NCBI RefSeq assembly: GCF_033807715.1
Contig: NC_084587.1
Coordinates: 15,729,517-15,793,516 of the forward strand
Direction: 5' to 3'
Length of the DNA stretch: 64,000 nucleotides
From: Cololabis saira
Taxonomy: Eukaryota; Chordata; Actinopteri; Beloniformes; Belonidae
The position numbers were made by a program, and so were the translations under genes. Shown here one piece after another: positions 48,600-64,000 of the stretch (position 1 is the first letter of the stretch; every line of letters begins with the position of its first letter). The notes beneath the pieces were generated by a model that saw only the letters and a list, made by a program, of their open reading frames with translations, was not told the DNA's origin and did not search any database.

Positions 48600-50014
48600 A
48601 TGAATTTGTGCTCAGACTTATACGCGCGGCGCGGTTGATGAACAGCCATGCACAAGCTGCTGATGCCTTCCAAAAGATGGAACTATATTTCTTTGCTTAA
48701 TGGCTTTCGTGCCAGCATCGATGTATCAAGTAGAAAAGGTGAGATGAAAGAAGAGGAGCAGATATATATCAAAGTGATGGAAAGGTAGCGGCTTTAAACT
48801 ACAACTTAGTTTGGCTTCACGGTAAGAAAAAAAACAAGAGTTGTAAAATTTTAAGTATCTCTGGGGAGCAAAAGGTATGAACTGAGCGGCTAAAACATGT
48901 CCTGTGGTGTCTGGTACCAGGATGCGGGCAGGAAATCTTTAAAGCTCTGCAGATGCTGGGGTGATGCTGGTATGGATCGGGATCATTTCAGGACATCCTG
49001 CTTGATCAGTGGCTTTAGGGAATCCGGTTGCGTGGTTCCCAGGTTCCCAGGTTCTTTTGTTCAAGCAGTCTAGATTTTGTGACGTTGAGGGTTTTATTAT
49101 CCTGCTAGTGGGAGATAGAACTGGCATTGTCGTTATGCATATGACTTTATGTTTGTTTCCCTTAATAAAGTCAACAAATGCAGGGACTGATGACCTGCAT
49201 CTAAACAGATACTTCAAAAGAAACCTAAAAAACTACACAGCTGTTTGGGCAAACACTAACTGTTCATAATAACTTCACCCAAAAGTACAAAAGAAAAGAG
49301 AAAAAAGCAGGAGATCAATAACTGACTCACTTAAGACATAAGATATTACACTTATATTACATTTTTAATGTACACCGTAAGGCTACAGGACACATAATTG
49401 TTTTATTATAAAGAGCATTTCAATATTTTTAAATGAGATTGTTTGAGAACAAAATATAAGATAGTGTTGCTTCACATAATTTAACATAAAAAAACGAAAT
49501 AAAAAAATTAATGAATGATTTCACTAATACTGATAATTAGTTTTAAAACAGTTGAGATGGTAATTAATTAGTGTTTCTATTTCTGAAATAATAACAGACT
49601 GTGAGACTTGCAAAGAAAACTTAATATAGATTAAATCACCTTCAATACAATCTGGAACTTTCAGTTTTTGGTTCAGGTGCTCAGCGATCAACACGTTTTT
49701 TTTTAATATCCGTTGAGCGAGAGTGTTGTTCACTCCTTAAAGCGATAGAGGTGCATAACACGCCAAAGAAACATTCATCACACAAAGTGGTAAATAAACA
49801 CACGCAACCTCCATGTCAGCAGCTTCTACATAAGTCAGCTAATAACTCTTTAATTAATTAATGCATAATCATTAAGGCTATATATTTCTCTGTCTTCTTG
49901 CTGTCGTTGCTGTTTGGGACTTTTTCCAGATAAAAGCACTTAACATGGAAAATCCCTTCTTTACATGTTACTATACAACTGTACATTAGGACGAGCGGAT
50001 GAGCAGTGAGGATG
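48600..50014. other. Spacer between the convergent tmem156 and fam114a1 genes
   Basis: About 1.4 kb of AT-rich DNA. The fam114a1 3' untranslated region must begin here; a minus-strand AATAAA is present as tttatt at 49402-49407, but nearer weak signals cannot be excluded. No other gene is seen. Confidence 0.5.
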
Positions 50015-63339
<13,325 letters not shown>

Positions 63340-63345
63340 TGTGAT

Positions 63346-64000
63346 CTGCAAGAGGATGGATCTTCATAAGTGGGGAAACTGATGGTCTGTGCTTGTTTAC
63401 AATAGTCTCTTTATTGTGTAACAACAACACAACACTTTTACAAAGCGATAAAATATTCAAAACAATGACCCTGCTAACGCTCCCAGCCGAGAGAGGACTC
63501 AATGGGACAGTCGAAGAGTATTTTTGAACACACACATCCATAAATCAACATACGAAATTACTGCTACATAAAGATCTAGTGACATTTTCACATTATTCCT
63601 TCGTAAAGAATCTTGTATTTATTTTAAACTACAACAGTGATTGAAAAAAAGATGAACAATGTTGTGATGCAGTGGCATGCTCCTGGCTACCTGCTCAAAT
63701 ACAGTTTTACATTTCACTTATGACATTTAGGCACAATAAAACATAGAACTATTCGTATAGAAATAACAAATGTCTCATTTTTTTAGGGTTCCTCTTATGT
63801 CAGTTTATTTTAATTTTTATTTATTTATCTTATTTTGTTTTTTTAATTTATTTTTATTTTTTTGTTGCTGCTGTTTTGCGTGTCCTGTATTTTAGTTTAT
63901 TACGTTATTTTTCCTATTATTATTGTCTTCAGTCAGAGTTTGATTGGTAATCGGTACTTACTTTGGGACCTGTTTATAATTACGTATTTTGCAGTGTGTG
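63346..64000. other. fam114a1 5' intron; nothing else seen
   Basis: AT-rich DNA with T-rich runs near 63820-63870. The promoter and first (noncoding) exon of fam114a1 were not recognised and probably lie beyond base 64000. Confidence 0.5.

Overview
The window is vertebrate nuclear DNA and almost certainly from a teleost fish. Genes are split by introns with GT/AG (once GC/AG) boundaries, and the rest is filled with fish-type repeats: hAT, PIF/Harbinger-like and TTAA-type elements, L1/L2-like LINE 3' ends, a solo LTR and long AC microsatellites. There are no prokaryotic operons, tRNA/rRNA genes or CRISPR arrays that I can see. I cannot name the species.

Three protein genes can be read exon by exon. 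klhl5 (- strand, first two coding exons only, 6133-660) runs off the left edge. tmem156 (+ strand, ten coding exons, 40589-48394) and fam114a1 (- strand, twelve coding exons, 63339-50015) appear complete in coding sequence. Order and relative orientation match human chromosome 4p14 (FAM114A1-TMEM156-KLHL5) with the block reversed, which independently supports the identities. tmem156 and fam114a1 are convergent; klhl5 and tmem156 are divergent.

Region by region. 1-6330: klhl5 coding exon 2 (start of the BTB domain), a 4.7-kb intron, and GC-rich coding exon 1 with its promoter. 6356-40500: about 34 kb without a recognisable host gene, holding many mobile elements, several with intact target-site duplications, and one three-level nest at 12849-14172. 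40533-48563: tmem156 with a TATA box, a glycosylated ectodomain, one membrane helix, and a tail built from small phase-1 exons. 48564-50014: short convergent spacer. 50015-64000: fam114a1, with repeats in its introns.

The most interesting observations are structural. (1) A fossil DNA transposon in tmem156 intron 2 (42306-43092) has a 6-bp target duplication and an integrase-like transposase relic whose middle is inverted between two 15-bp inverted repeats. (2) A tandem unit of about 20-22 bp is shared by that element, a foldback element in klhl5 intron 1 and the interior of an unrelated hAT element. (3) tmem156 intron 9 holds an almost perfect hairpin with 83-bp arms. (4) All nine tmem156 introns are phase 1, and one 27-nt exon is followed six bases later by a 159-bp AC repeat. 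(5) fam114a1 appears to use a GC-AG intron. I found no convincing new multi-gene system; the novelty is mainly in mobile elements and gene architecture.
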